Source: Bacillus sp. SB49 (GTDB lineage: Bacteria > Bacillota > Bacilli > Bacillales > Halobacillaceae). From it: 64,000 nucleotides of DNA. The position numbers and the translations under genes were made by a program. The notes under the pieces are model-generated. The model saw only the letters and a list, made by a program, of their open reading frames with translations. It ran no database searches and was not told the origin of the DNA. The DNA is taken from NCBI RefSeq assembly GCF_000469135.2, contig NZ_CP048117.1:2517501-2581500 (forward strand). The letters are read 5' to 3'. Of this stretch, positions 1 to 9,185 are shown one piece after another. Each line of letters begins with the position of its first letter. Positions within the stretch are counted from its first letter, which is position 1.

Positions 1-36
1 GGCGTGTAAAGAACTTCAAAACTTCGGACTGAGTTT

Positions 37-3000
37 TTAATTTTTCGTATCTTTGCTGTACTCTTTCAACGCTACGGAATCATCCCCGAAGTACCCCGTC
101 AAGATCTCCATGCACTCAGGAGACGCAGACAGGTTGTACAATTCCCCCAACCTGTATGTCTTTCTTTCCTGTGATTTAAATATGAAGACCGGAATATTCC
201 CCGGGAAATAGCCGGACACTTTTTTCAGTTTCTCCATTGCAATCGGTTCTGTCTCTTTGGTTACTTTAATGAACAGACGTTGCTCGGAAGCTGTCGGTTT
301 CTCTTCGACATTGAAAACAGACGCTTCGTTGATGATCAACTGCTTTCTGCCGTTCCTTTCCTCGACTTTACCTGTAACCGTTACAAGCATCTGCTCTTGC
401 AGCCATCGCTTTATATTACGGTAAGAATCAGGAAAAATAACCGCCTCCAGCTCTGTCGTTTCATCACCGAGCGTGGCAAATGCCATCGACTCTCCCCGTT
501 TGGTCCTGATTTCCCTTATCGTCTCTACTACACCTGCTGTCTTGACCGTTCCTTTGATGTTAACGACCTTATTCAAAGAATTGATCCCTCTCTCCTGAAG
601 CAGCTGCCGGTGGTGTTCCAAGGGGTGTTCTGACATATAAGTACCCAGAACTTCTTTTTCCATAGCCAAAAGTTTTAATGGAGGAAACGGGTCCACTTCT
701 ATCAGTTCCATTTCAAATTCATTTCCGAAGAAGCCGGGCTGGTCCTGGAATTCTTTAAATAACTCTCCCTGTTCCAGTGCCTGGTCGATACTTGCAAGCA
801 GCGCCGCACGATTCTCATGGGTTTCATCAAAGGCACCCGCAAGTATTAACGACTCTATCACCCCGCGAGTGACGATCTTCGTCCGAACACGAAGACAGAA
901 GTCATTCAAGCTGCGGAATCTTCCATTGCCTCTTTCTTCTACAACAGCCTGGGCCGCTTGATAGCCTACCCCCTTCACGGAAAGGAGGCCGATGCGGATG
1001 GCACCTTGTTCATCTTTTGCAACAATGTGACTGCGGTTGATCGAAGGAGGAAGTACCTTCAGTCCACTTTCTTTCGCCTCTCGCAAGTAAAGGGTGAGCT
1101 TATCCCTGTCACCTACATAAGAGTTGATCAGCTCTGCAAGGAAGTAAGAAGGGTAATGTGCTTTCATATACGCGAGACGATAGGATATCAGACTATAGGC
1201 GACCGCGTGACTTCGGTTAAATCCGTAGTTGGCAAATTTGACAATCCATTCGAACACCTGCCGGGCGACCGCCTCGGTGTAGCCGCGATTTCTGCATCCT
1301 TTTAGAAACTTCTCCCGTTCGTCTTCTAGTATTCCGGACTGCTTTTTACTGATTGCTCTTCGCAGTAAATCCGCCTCGCCTAAAGAATATCCGGCGACCA
1401 GTTGCGCAACCTGCATAATCTGTTCTTGATAGACAAGGACACCGTACGTCTTGTCCAGAATCCCTTTCAAATCGGGATGTGGAAGTTCCATTGCCTGGTT
1501 CCCTTGTTTCCGCGATATAAAATCCGGTATATAATCCATAGGGCCGGGCCGATAAAGAGCGTTAACAGCTACGACATCCTCGAAATGAGAGGGACGAAGA
1601 CGACGCAGCACACCTTTCATTCCCTGGGATTCCAATTGGAAGACCCCGTTTGTACGTCCTTGTTCGAGCAGCTGGAACGTTTTCTCATCATCAAGCGGTA
1701 TACGCTCTACAGAGAAACTGGAATCCCGGAACCGCTTTATTTTCCCCTCCATCTTCTCGATGAAGGTCAGGTTCCGCAGTCCAAGGAAGTCGATCTTCAA
1801 CAATCCGACTTTTTCCAAGTCCCCCATGGCCAGCTGCGTCAATGGAATCCCGTTATGTCCGTCCATGAGTGCTGTATATTCCTGGAGCGGCCGCTCGCTG
1901 ATCACAACACCTGCCGCATGGGTGGAAACGTGCCGCGGCAGCCCTTCCAACTTCGTAGCAATTTGAAAGAGTCGCTGCAATTTCGGTGAATTTCGGATGT
2001 AGTCACTCAATTCTTCTGAATCTCTCACGATTTCCGTGATCGTGGACGGTGCCGTTTTTGGTATTTGTTTTAATATGAAGGCTGCATCACTTTCATCAAC
2101 CGCGAGAACTTTGAAGAGCTCCCTCAGGACACTTCGGACGGCGAATGTGCCGAACGTACAAATTTGAGCAACATGATCCGCTCCATATTTTTCAGCAACG
2201 TAGGCGATGACTTCATCCCTGCGGTGATCAGGGAAATCGATATCAATATCAGGCATAGTGATCCGTTCAGGATTCAAAAACCTTTCAAAGAGTAAATCAT
2301 ACTCTAACGGGTCGACTTGAGTAATATTAAGAAGATACGCCACCAATGATCCTGCTGCGGATCCACGTCCCGGGCCTGCGTGTATGCCCTGCTTCTTCGC
2401 ATAAGCAAGAAAGTCCCATACAATTAGAAAATAATCGCTGAAATTCATCGATGTGATAACGGACAACTCTTTATGTAAGCGCTCTTCCGCCGCCTTGTAA
2501 GTTGCCGGGTATTTCTTTGCTAAAGCTTTTAAACAAAGTTCCTCCAGATAACGATCCGCACGGACGCCTCCAGGTGTTGGGTACGTGGGCAGAAGCTGCT
2601 GGTCGAACGAAAGTGCAAGGTTTACCCTCTCTGCAATCTCCTCCGTCGCTCTCAACACTCCCGGCCACCATTCTTGAAAATAGTTTTCCATTTCCTCCGT
2701 TTTTTTTAGATAGAAGCGCGCTCCTGCTGTTTCCCCTGAGAAGCGGGTATTCGCTTCTATAGCCTTCAAGCTTTCATATGCCGCAGCATCCTCTTTTTTC
2801 AGGTAACGGACGTCTCCAATTGCTACGACCGGGACCCCCTCCCTCTTTGACCACTCCTGGAGCGGTTGATGAAGCTGTCTTTCTTCATGAAGATCGAGAT
2901 CCTGGATTGCCAAATAGAAATTATCCTCTCCTACCATATGCCGCCACCGGTTTAAGGAGTCCTTTATATGGTCAAACATACGACTGGCAATCGTCTGCGC

Positions 3001-3384
3001 CCAGGGGGACTGAGAGGTCAGCAGAACGACGATCAGACCGCTGCGCTTCTGTTCAAGCAGGTCCAGGGATACCGGCCGCCCTTCCAGCTGGATAGCGGAA
3101 CTGAGCTGCAAAAGATTTTTATAGCCTTCGTTATTCTCTGCGAAAAGAAGGACAGGGTAGTGAAGGTCCTGATCCTCGATTCTCGTTTTAAGCCCGATTA
3201 GAGGTTTGATCCCCTTCTGCTTGCAGGCCCGGTAAAAGGAGACCGATCCACTCATCGTATTCTCATCCGTCAAAGCAAGCGATTGAAACCCCAACCTTTT
3301 TGCTTCATCTACAAGTTCGGGAATTTTCACCGTGCTTTCCATTAAGCTGAAACCGCTCTTTACATTCAAATGAGTAAAAGTCAT
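37..3384 (-). CDS. dnaE: DNA polymerase III alpha subunit DnaE
   Basis: Complete 1115-residue replicative polymerase of the DnaE1 type. The polymerase core carries the catalytic acidic motif PDIDID near residue 378, followed by helix-hairpin-helix and OB-fold regions in the last 250 residues. The N-terminal PHP domain looks degenerate: where metal-binding family members have HLHxHS, this protein has HLNVKS, so intrinsic proofreading is unlikely. In B. subtilis DnaE works with PolC at the fork and extends RNA primers; that role is inferred here. It is transcribed away from ytrH. The start ATG has a GAAGGTG Shine-Dalgarno. No clear terminator is visible in the 36 bases left in the window downstream. 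Confidence 0.97.
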   Translation of the reverse strand: MTFTHLNVKSGFSLMESTVKIPELVDEAKRLGFQSLALTDENTMSGSVSFYRACKQKGIKPLIGLKTRIEDQDLHYPVLLFAENNEGYKNLLQLSSAIQLEGRPVSLDLLEQKRSGLIVVLLTSQSPWAQTIASRMFDHIKDSLNRWRHMVGEDNFYLAIQDLDLHEERQLHQPLQEWSKREGVPVVAIGDVRYLKKEDAAAYESLKAIEANTRFSGETAGARFYLKKTEEMENYFQEWWPGVLRATEEIAERVNLALSFDQQLLPTYPTPGGVRADRYLEELCLKALAKKYPATYKAAEERLHKELSVITSMNFSDYFLIVWDFLAYAKKQGIHAGPGRGSAAGSLVAYLLNITQVDPLEYDLLFERFLNPERITMPDIDIDFPDHRRDEVIAYVAEKYGADHVAQICTFGTFAVRSVLRELFKVLAVDESDAAFILKQIPKTAPSTITEIVRDSEELSDYIRNSPKLQRLFQIATKLEGLPRHVSTHAAGVVISERPLQEYTALMDGHNGIPLTQLAMGDLEKVGLLKIDFLGLRNLTFIEKMEGKIKRFRDSSFSVERIPLDDEKTFQLLEQGRTNGVFQLESQGMKGVLRRLRPSHFEDVVAVNALYRPGPMDYIPDFISRKQGNQAMELPHPDLKGILDKTYGVLVYQEQIMQVAQLVAGYSLGEADLLRRAISKKQSGILEDEREKFLKGCRNRGYTEAVARQVFEWIVKFANYGFNRSHAVAYSLISYRLAYMKAHYPSYFLAELINSYVGDRDKLTLYLREAKESGLKVLPPSINRSHIVAKDEQGAIRIGLLSVKGVGYQAAQAVVEERGNGRFRSLNDFCLRVRTKIVTRGVIESLILAGAFDETHENRAALLASIDQALEQGELFKEFQDQPGFFGNEFEMELIEVDPFPPLKLLAMEKEVLGTYMSEHPLEHHRQLLQERGINSLNKVVNIKGTVKTAGVVETIREIRTKRGESMAFATLGDETTELEAVIFPDSYRNIKRWLQEQMLVTVTGKVEERNGRKQLIINEASVFNVEEKPTASEQRLFIKVTKETEPIAMEKLKKVSGYFPGNIPVFIFKSQERKTYRLGELYNLSASPECMEILTGYFGDDSVALKEYSKDTKN

Positions 3385-3464
3385 TCACGAACACCTTCTT
3401 TCCACTAAATTATATCGATAAGAACAGGAGGATGAAAGCCTCCTGCATAATTGGACGGGCCGGG

Positions 3465-3491
3465 GAATATTTTTCAATATATGGATACTAT
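3465..3491 (+). promoter_or_regulatory. candidate SigE-type promoter for ytrHI
   Basis: GAATATTT (3465-3472) and GATACTAT (3484-3491) resemble the sporulation SigE -35 and -10 elements, but the spacing is about one base short and the first -10 base is G rather than C. ytrH and ytrI are SigE-dependent in B. subtilis, which is the main reason for proposing it. Confidence 0.3.
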
Positions 3492-3515
3492 TGCGTCTTT
3501 GAAATGAGGGACAAA

Positions 3516-3848
3516 ATGGAAGATCGTCTGGTTATTTCGATGATACAGTGCTTCTTTATCGCTTTTGGAGTTATTGTAGGAGGGACAATCATCGGCAGCA
3601 TCGGGAGTTATCTGACCGGAGAAGCTCCTCTTACCTCCATGTTCCGGATTGCAAAAGGGCTCAGGATATGGGCCATAGTCGCCGCTATTGGTGGAACATT
3701 CGATGCCATCAGCAATTTTGAAAAAGGGATATTCGATGGTTCTACCTTCGATATCTTCAAGCAAGTGATGATAATCGTCGCTGCCATGGGTGGAGTGAAA
3801 GCCGCTCTCCTTTTATTTGAATGGCTGCTAGGTGAAGAGGTGACGTGA
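3516..3848 (+). CDS. ytrH: sporulation membrane protein YtrH
   Basis: A 110-residue integral membrane protein with three hydrophobic segments, rich in Gly/Ile/Ala (for example IAFGVIVGGTIIGSIGSYL). Length and order match B. subtilis YtrH, a mother-cell protein needed for efficient sporulation. An upstream in-frame ATG at 3432 would add 28 residues unlike the family. The ATG at 3516 follows GAGGG by five bases and gives the usual length, so I chose it. The next gene, ytrI, begins immediately after its stop, indicating a two-gene operon. Confidence 0.85.
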   Translation: MEDRLVISMIQCFFIAFGVIVGGTIIGSIGSYLTGEAPLTSMFRIAKGLRIWAIVAAIGGTFDAISNFEKGIFDGSTFDIFKQVMIIVAAMGGVKAALLLFEWLLGEEVT

Positions 3849-4346
3849 ATGCAGTTTCCTCCTTATCATAAAAAAAAGGAGTGGAGGCGTTTATTTGCCG
3901 GCATTGTATTAGGAGCGGTCATCGGCTATTTGTTTTTCCTTTATGTACATGGACAGCTCCAAGAAAAATATACAGAAGAATATATTGAAATGAATGCCAA
4001 GATGAACGAAATGGAAGCAAAGTATGAAGGGCTTCTAAAAAACCAGGAAGAAGATCCACAAGCGAAGCCGCTGAGCGTCAAAGACATCGCCGTATCCTAC
4101 ACCAATGCAAAGAAACTGAATATTGATTTGTTGACACAGCACGAATTAACAACCCTTGTTAAACAACAATTAGCGTCCATCCCCGGGAAAGATATTAAAG
4201 TCGTGGGTAGTCAAGTCGATCTGATGATCGCATCAGTGGAAAGTAAAAGTTATGCTGTTGACGACCTCTCCTATGAACTTAAGGTAGAACGCCTGGTCGT
4301 CTACGAAACCCTTTCGTTGAATCTAGAAATCATCATATCCCCATGA
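3849..4346 (+). CDS. ytrI: sporulation membrane protein YtrI
   Basis: A 165-residue protein with one N-terminal membrane anchor (residues 15-38), then a short coiled coil rich in Glu/Lys/Met and a globular C-terminal half, the layout of YtrI. YtrI is a mother-cell sporulation protein of unknown biochemical role encoded with ytrH. The start codon abuts the ytrH stop, so the two are co-transcribed and probably translationally coupled; the RBS (GGTGAAGAGGTGA) lies in the end of ytrH. It converges with nrnA and shares a terminator that overlaps the nrnA coding end. Confidence 0.85.
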   Translation: MQFPPYHKKKEWRRLFAGIVLGAVIGYLFFLYVHGQLQEKYTEEYIEMNAKMNEMEAKYEGLLKNQEEDPQAKPLSVKDIAVSYTNAKKLNIDLLTQHELTTLVKQQLASIPGKDIKVVGSQVDLMIASVESKSYAVDDLSYELKVERLVVYETLSLNLEIIISP

Positions 4347-4358
4347 AAAGACAGGCAG

Positions 4359-4400
4359 ATACAAAGAAGAGCAGCAAATCACTGCTGCTCTTCTTTGTAT
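4359..4400. terminator. bidirectional terminator overlapping nrnA 3' end
   Basis: A perfect 17-bp stem (4359-4375 with 4384-4400) and eight-base loop. The right arm lies inside the nrnA coding sequence, encoding its last residues before the stop at 4379-4381. Read on the plus strand it ends ytrI transcription. Confidence 0.8.
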
Positions 4401-5338
4401 TGCCGGCATACGGATTCGAGCTCCGCTGCCAATTGTTCTGTTTCCTCCCAGGATGAAGCAGAAGCACCGGAAGCCATCGGATGTCCTCCGCCGTTAAATT
4501 TGGCTGCAACCCCATTTATGACAGGACCTCTGGAGCGAAGACGGACACGGATCGTATCTTCCTCTTCCACAAAGAAGGCCCATGCAAGAATACCTTCAAT
4601 ATCCCCGAGCAGGCCGACAAGCTGACTCGTCTCTGTGACTGTTACATCAAACTTTTTCAGTGTTTCCTTATCCAGGCGGATCGTGGAATAACCAGAAGCA
4701 TGCCGTTCAAAATTTTGCAGGACATACCCTTTCAATCGAGCTACATTCAAAGGAGTTTTGTACATTTCCTTAAATAAAGCTGGTCTGTCAAAGTCAAATC
4801 GAACCAGTTCCGCCGCATAGCCGAGCGTCTTGTTTGTTGTACTGGGGAACAGGAATCGGCCGGTATCTCCGACAATCCCCGCGTATATAAGCCGGGCTGA
4901 ATTGTCATTTAACCGCAGACCTTCCTCTTGATTCTCTTTATATAATTGATAAATCATTTCGGAAGTAGAGCTGGATGACGTATCAACCCACTGGATGTCG
5001 CCATATTTATCCACTTCGGGATGGTGGTCGATTTTAATAAGCGCCGCCCCGCTGTCGTATCTAGCATCGTCGATTCTCGCTTGATTGGCAGTATCACACA
5101 CGATTACCAGTGCTTCCTCAAACGCTTCATCCGGAACAGCATCCATCGTTTGGAGATAGTTAAGAGACGGTTCACCCGTTCCAGTCACATAGACTTTTTT
5201 CTCCGGAAACGATTCTTTAATAATCCCGGCAAGCCCTCCTTGAGAGCCGTAAGCGTCCGGATCTGGGCGGACATGACGGTGAATAATGATGGTTTCATAT
5301 TTCTTAATCTGTTCGACTATTTGTTTTGGCTTACTCAT
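4379..5338 (-). CDS. nrnA: bifunctional oligoribonuclease and pAp phosphatase NrnA
   Basis: A 319-residue DHH/DHHA1 phosphoesterase. The DHH domain carries RHVRPDPDAYGS (near residue 25) and IDHHPE (near residue 105); the DHHA1 domain carries NGGGHPMASG near the C-terminus. NrnA degrades 2-5 nt RNA fragments and dephosphorylates 3'-phosphoadenosine 5'-phosphate. The open frame extends 24 codons further upstream, but the ATG at 5338 is preceded by GGGAGGCGC and gives the family length (313 in B. subtilis). It is convergent with ytrI and divergent from ytpI, as in B. subtilis. Confidence 0.95.
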   Translation of the reverse strand: MSKPKQIVEQIKKYETIIIHRHVRPDPDAYGSQGGLAGIIKESFPEKKVYVTGTGEPSLNYLQTMDAVPDEAFEEALVIVCDTANQARIDDARYDSGAALIKIDHHPEVDKYGDIQWVDTSSSSTSEMIYQLYKENQEEGLRLNDNSARLIYAGIVGDTGRFLFPSTTNKTLGYAAELVRFDFDRPALFKEMYKTPLNVARLKGYVLQNFERHASGYSTIRLDKETLKKFDVTVTETSQLVGLLGDIEGILAWAFFVEEEDTIRVRLRSRGPVINGVAAKFNGGGHPMASGASASSWEETEQLAAELESVCRQYKEEQQ

Positions 5339-5458
5339 AAGCGCCTCCCTCTCTATCTTCCTCACAATTAAACCATAGATTTCCACCTGACAGGTAGCTA
5401 TTCCCAACAAAAAACGCTACAATAAAGACAAATTAATCTAATCAGGAGTCGATCATGG

Positions 5459-5761
5459 ATGATTATTTTTCCGATTCTCATATTGGTTTCCTTTGTTCTT
5501 TACCTGTACTACAAAGTGATGATATTCCGGACAAAAGACCCGCTGACCCAGGAATACTTGAACAGCAAATCCCGGGTTTTCCTCGGAAGTTTCATTTTCT
5601 TTTTCGGTATTAACCAGTATGTATTTTATCAGACCAAGCTGTCCTTGTTTATAGGAATCGTTTTTCTTCTACTCGGTATCTTTCAAACGAGACTCGGCTG
5701 GAAAGCAAGTAAACATTACCAGGCGGAATACCGAAAACATGAAACACCAACCGCCCCTTGA
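5459..5761 (+). CDS. ytpI: YtpI family membrane protein
   Basis: A 100-residue protein with three hydrophobic segments (residues 1-20, 43-60, 65-82) and a basic middle containing LNSKSRVF. Size and position between nrnA and ytoI equal B. subtilis YtpI, a membrane protein of unknown function. A second ATG four bases upstream (5455) is out of frame. The AGGAG motif at about 5444 lies a little far from the ATG. A good terminator follows directly. Confidence 0.85.
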   Translation: MIIFPILILVSFVLYLYYKVMIFRTKDPLTQEYLNSKSRVFLGSFIFFFGINQYVFYQTKLSLFIGIVFLLLGIFQTRLGWKASKHYQAEYRKHETPTAP

Positions 5762-5767
5762 GCCAAG

Positions 5768-5794
5768 GCCGCTGTCAACATACAGCGGCTTTTT
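5768..5794 (+). terminator. ytpI terminator
   Basis: Stem GCCGCTGT/ACAGCGGC with a six-base loop followed by five T. It lies two bases before the end of the converging ytoI gene. Confidence 0.85.
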
Positions 5795-5795
5795 C

Positions 5796-7109
5796 TCATC
5801 TATCAATTAATTGGGCCATGAGCAAGGCTTTTCCAACAATTGCCTTCCCTTGGTGGACCTCTACATCCACCTTAGCGAATTTCCGACCGACTTCTAATAT
5901 CTGCGGACTTATTTCAATTTCGCTATCGATCTGAACCGGTTTGATGAAATAAACGGATATATTCTCAACGACAAGGTCCCCTTTTTTATGTTTCCGAAGC
6001 AGCCTTGAGGAGGACTCTGTAATAAGCGATATAAAGACGCCATAGGACATCGTGCCGAGCTGGTTGGTCATTTGGGGTGTGACTTTTGTCTTCCACTTTA
6101 CAGGCTCACCTTCTTCCGCCTGTACTTCCATACGGTTTGTGGCAAGGTCGTCGATGGTTTCACCAACCTGTGGCTGCCGTTGTATATGCTGGAGAGCCTT
6201 CAGCACGTCCTGCCTGGAGATGATTCCCTGCAGTTTCTGAGCAGCATCTACGACAGGCATCAACTCGATTCCTTCCCATACCATTACGTGAGCAGCATTG
6301 GCAAGCGATGTTTTCGGATGGACGGTCATAGGGTTCTTCGTCATCACCTTGTCAATTTTCGTATCGGCACTCTTTCCTATTACGTCTTTGGAAGTGACGA
6401 TGCCGACCACTCGATTTTGAGAATCCACGACGGGGTAACGGCTGTGTTTTGTTTCTTCGTTCAGGTCATGCCAGTGATCAACGCTGTCCGTCGTCTTTAA
6501 AAACTTAGAATCCTCGTAGGCTGTATAAATATCATCCACCAATACGATTTCCTTTTTGATCAGCTGATCGTATATCGCCCTGTTGATCATCGTTGCGACG
6601 GTAAATGTATCGTAACTGGTTGAAATGACAGGCAGCTTCTTTTCATCTGCAAGCTTCTTAACCGCATCGCTCGTATCGAAACCACCGGTTACCAATACTG
6701 CAGCACCCTCCTGGACGGCCAGTTCATGAGCATTCGTACGGTTCCCCACGATAAGAAGAGACCCTGCTTCTGTGTATCGCATCATGGCTTCCAGCTTCAT
6801 CGCGCCTATAACGAACTTATTTAGTGTCTTGTACAGCCCTTCTCTGCCACCAAGCACCTGACCATCTACAATATTTACAATCTCAGCAAACGTGAGCCGC
6901 TCGATGTTTTCTTTCTTTTTCTTCTCAATTCGGATTGTACCCACGCGTTCCATTGTGCTGACAAGATCCTGGTTTTCCGCTTCTTTAATTGCCCTGTATG
7001 CCGTTCCTTCACTTACGTTCAATGCTTTAGCGATTCCGCGCACGGATATTTTGCTTCCAACGGAGAGTGATTCGATGTGTTCAAGAATTTGTTCGTGCTT
7101 TGTAGCCAT
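5796..7109 (-). CDS. ytoI: YtoI family DRTGG-CBS-HotDog regulator-like protein
   Basis: A 437-residue multidomain protein. An N-terminal winged-helix-like segment (residues 1-65, with VRGIAKALNVSEGTAYRAIKEA as the recognition region) is followed by a DRTGG domain (about 70-180), two CBS motifs (about 195-310, with VVGIVTSKDVIG and LQGIISRQDVLK) and a C-terminal HotDog thioesterase-like fold (about 330-437). The order matches B. subtilis YtoI, whose function is not established; CBS pairs usually bind adenine nucleotides. Transcribed towards ytpI. Confidence 0.9.
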   Translation of the reverse strand: MATKHEQILEHIESLSVGSKISVRGIAKALNVSEGTAYRAIKEAENQDLVSTMERVGTIRIEKKKKENIERLTFAEIVNIVDGQVLGGREGLYKTLNKFVIGAMKLEAMMRYTEAGSLLIVGNRTNAHELAVQEGAAVLVTGGFDTSDAVKKLADEKKLPVISTSYDTFTVATMINRAIYDQLIKKEIVLVDDIYTAYEDSKFLKTTDSVDHWHDLNEETKHSRYPVVDSQNRVVGIVTSKDVIGKSADTKIDKVMTKNPMTVHPKTSLANAAHVMVWEGIELMPVVDAAQKLQGIISRQDVLKALQHIQRQPQVGETIDDLATNRMEVQAEEGEPVKWKTKVTPQMTNQLGTMSYGVFISLITESSSRLLRKHKKGDLVVENISVYFIKPVQIDSEIEISPQILEVGRKFAKVDVEVHQGKAIVGKALLMAQLIDR

Positions 7110-7235
7110 AACTCACCATTCTTTCTAACTGTACCAGTCATTTGTTTATTATTGTTATTATACAACTGATACAGTACTTCCGCAATTTTTCCCACAAAAA
7201 TCCAAATAAAAAACCCGCTGCACAAACTTCTAACT

Positions 7236-7276
7236 AAAACAGCCATCTGTCCGAAAAGTCGACAGATGGCTGTTTT
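7236..7276. terminator. terminator after ytkL
   Basis: Perfect 16-bp stem (7236-7251 with 7261-7276), A/T tracts at both ends. It closes the ytkL transcript and separates it from ytoI. Confidence 0.85.
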
Positions 7277-7283
7277 ACGGCCT

Positions 7284-7964
7284 TTATATTGTAATTTCAT
7301 CTCCAGGTTCAAGCACTGTTCCTTTTCCAGGTTGCACCTTGTTCGCAAAACCTTTCCCATCCTGCTCAATTAACTCAAACGTGTTGTAATGGATTGGAAC
7401 GACCTGTTTTGCTTGGATCCACTCTGCTGCCGTCAACGCATCTTCCGGCCCCATGGTGAAATTATCACCGATTGGAAGAAAAGCCAAGTCGATATCATTT
7501 CTTTCACCAATCAATTTCATATCAGAAAACAAGCCGGTATCACCTGCATGGTAGATCGTTTTCCCGTCAATCGTTAATAAAATCCCCATCGGCATTCCTG
7601 TGTAAACGATCGTACCGTCTTCTTCCGTATAGGAAGAACCGTGGAAGGCTTGCGTGAACTTCACATGTCCAAAGTCGAATTCATGACCTCCGCCGATCGA
7701 CATCGGATGGGTGTCGACTCCTTTATTCCCCAAATACTCTGCTAACTCAAAGGGAGCCACGATTTTAGCACCGGTGCGCTTTGCTATCTCCACCGTATCC
7801 CCGACGTGGTCGTTGTGCCCGTGCGTCAGAAGGATGACGTCTGCTTCTACTTCGTCTGCCTTTAAATCTGTATTCCCGTTCCCTGATATGAATGGGTCGA
7901 ACAGGATCGTCTTTCCATTCGCTTCAACCTTGATAACTGAATGTCCATGATAGGATACTTTCAT
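7284..7964 (-). CDS. ytkL: UPF0173 metal-dependent hydrolase YtkL
   Basis: A 226-residue metallo-beta-lactamase-fold hydrolase. The metal site motif [10 protein letters not shown] lies near residue 50, with AFHGSSY near 110 and HAGDTGLF near 145. The substrate is unknown for this family. The frame opens seven codons earlier, but the ATG at 7964 is preceded by GGAG and yields the family length (227 in B. subtilis). It follows the DUF350 gene in the same direction, separated by 127 bases with a terminator, so it is probably its own unit. Confidence 0.93.
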   Translation of the reverse strand: MKVSYHGHSVIKVEANGKTILFDPFISGNGNTDLKADEVEADVILLTHGHNDHVGDTVEIAKRTGAKIVAPFELAEYLGNKGVDTHPMSIGGGHEFDFGHVKFTQAFHGSSYTEEDGTIVYTGMPMGILLTIDGKTIYHAGDTGLFSDMKLIGERNDIDLAFLPIGDNFTMGPEDALTAAEWIQAKQVVPIHYNTFELIEQDGKGFANKVQPGKGTVLEPGDEITI

Positions 7965-8051
7965 TCTCCAACACTCCTTCACCATTATTGTTAAGTCGGA
8001 TTACAGTCAGGCCTACTACCTCACGGGGGATTTTCCCTTTCTCTTTCCTTT

Positions 8052-8077
8052 CAAAACACCAGGGATTCCTGGGTGGA
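8052..8077 (-). terminator. terminator after DUF350 gene
   Basis: On the minus strand CACCCAGG and CCTGGTG pair with one bulged C, followed by TTTTG. It would end the DUF4178-PspA-DUF4247-DUF350 transcript. Confidence 0.6.
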
Positions 8078-8091
8078 AAGTCAGCGCTCCC

Positions 8092-8487
8092 TTATGTAAT
8101 CGAAGCTCCAATGACAAGCGCCAGTCCTATGGAGACCCCTACAGAAATGATCCCCACTGCCGTATTATTATTCTTCAACTGCGTCTCTACAGAGAACTTT
8201 CTAGTGAAAAGCTCGAATAACACATATGCGACCATTTGCAATACGACACCGAACGCTCCCCATATCAACGTATCCCATACAGTAAGGCTGTGATAAATAG
8301 CGAACGAAAGAACGATACAGATTCCGATCACTTTTCCAGCAATGGACAACGCCACTGCTTGATTTCCCTCTTTTACTTCATCCCAGTCCTTGTATTGTCT
8401 GGTCATCCATTCAAAGATGACTAACCCTATGACTACGACTGCAATGGCAATTGCAAAGTAACCCAGTGTAATTAAAAATGGCTCCAT
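8092..8487 (-). CDS. DUF350 family membrane protein
   Basis: A 131-residue protein with four hydrophobic segments (about 8-28, 48-66, 72-92, 108-130), matching the compact DUF350 family. Its molecular function is unknown; related proteins occur beside PspA and polyamine genes in bacteria. It starts 16 bases downstream of the DUF4247 gene with GGAGG eight bases before ATG, so it is the last gene of a four-gene operon with DUF4178, PspA and DUF4247. A role at the membrane together with PspA is inferred from this linkage only. Confidence 0.8.
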   Translation of the reverse strand: MEPFLITLGYFAIAIAVVVIGLVIFEWMTRQYKDWDEVKEGNQAVALSIAGKVIGICIVLSFAIYHSLTVWDTLIWGAFGVVLQMVAYVLFELFTRKFSVETQLKNNNTAVGIISVGVSIGLALVIGASIT

Positions 8488-8503
8488 GTATATCTGCCTC
8501 CTT

Positions 8504-9169
8504 TTATTTCCCTACTCCGGGGCCGCCCCCGCGATTATTCGAACTTCTGATTGATCCGGCGCCGGAACCAGAATTGTAGCTTCCATAACCGCCATAACAA
8601 TCTCCAGCTGCCTGACAGGAAGAACGGCGCTGATCATACCAATTATTTGAACCCAGCATCCGATTAAGAAGGTATCCGGCGAATAATCCATTGAAGAAGC
8701 TCGGTGAGTAATTATTCCTTACGAACTCATCGGAAGCTATTTCCATGGTTACAACCCCTGGTTCTTCTTCACTCTCTTGTATGATGACAAAGTCATCATC
8801 ATATACAAGAACCTGTTTCCCATCCTGCCTTTCACTAATTTCCTCCGGGGGAATCGCTTCTGACAAGGCATCTGCTGTTTCCGGCAAGGATAATTGGCGG
8901 GTCGCATACACCTCTGACGTACCTTGATCCGTATTCACTACATCCAATAAAGGAAAATTGTTTCGAATCAATACTTCTGCAGACTGCGCATCCGAATTTT
9001 CAATATCTTCCAGAATTTCCGAACGATCCGGTTCTTCAGGAAGGTTCTCATAAGTACTTTCGGCAACAGACCCCGACATCCCTCTTTGTGCATCCCCGCT
9101 GTTAAAAAGATTAATAATGACAGCAAGTGCGATGATACCAATGAAGATGAGACCGGTATAATTCTTCAC
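8504..9169 (-). CDS. DUF4247 domain-containing membrane-anchored protein
   Basis: About 221 residues, starting with a membrane segment (LIFIGIIALAVIINLF) and an extracytoplasmic part that holds acidic stretches, ending in a Gly/Ser/Tyr-rich tail with two Cys (SSCQAAGDCYGG) and GGGPGVGK. I place it in DUF4247 by size, layout and its neighbours; the function is not known. A GTG at 9187 opens the frame but itself overlaps the Shine-Dalgarno; the GTG at 9169 has AAAGGAGG seven bases upstream and is the better start. A hairpin with a T tract separates it from pspA. Confidence 0.7.
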   Translation of the reverse strand: MKNYTGLIFIGIIALAVIINLFNSGDAQRGMSGSVAESTYENLPEEPDRSEILEDIENSDAQSAEVLIRNNFPLLDVVNTDQGTSEVYATRQLSLPETADALSEAIPPEEISERQDGKQVLVYDDDFVIIQESEEEPGVVTMEIASDEFVRNNYSPSFFNGLFAGYLLNRMLGSNNWYDQRRSSCQAAGDCYGGYGSYNSGSGAGSIRSSNNRGGGPGVGK

Positions 9170-9185
9170 CCTATCTCCTCCTTTC

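Noticed and set aside
1402-1989. A 195-residue open frame antisense to dnaE
   Set aside because: It overlaps intact polymerase coding sequence fully and has no start signals.
2476-2495. A cre-like TGTAAGCGCTC inside dnaE
   Set aside because: It is intragenic, misses a consensus base, and there is no promoter nearby.
8620-8640. Cys-containing C-terminal part of the DUF4247 protein considered as a lipobox
   Set aside because: The Cys residues are near the C-terminus, not after a signal peptide.
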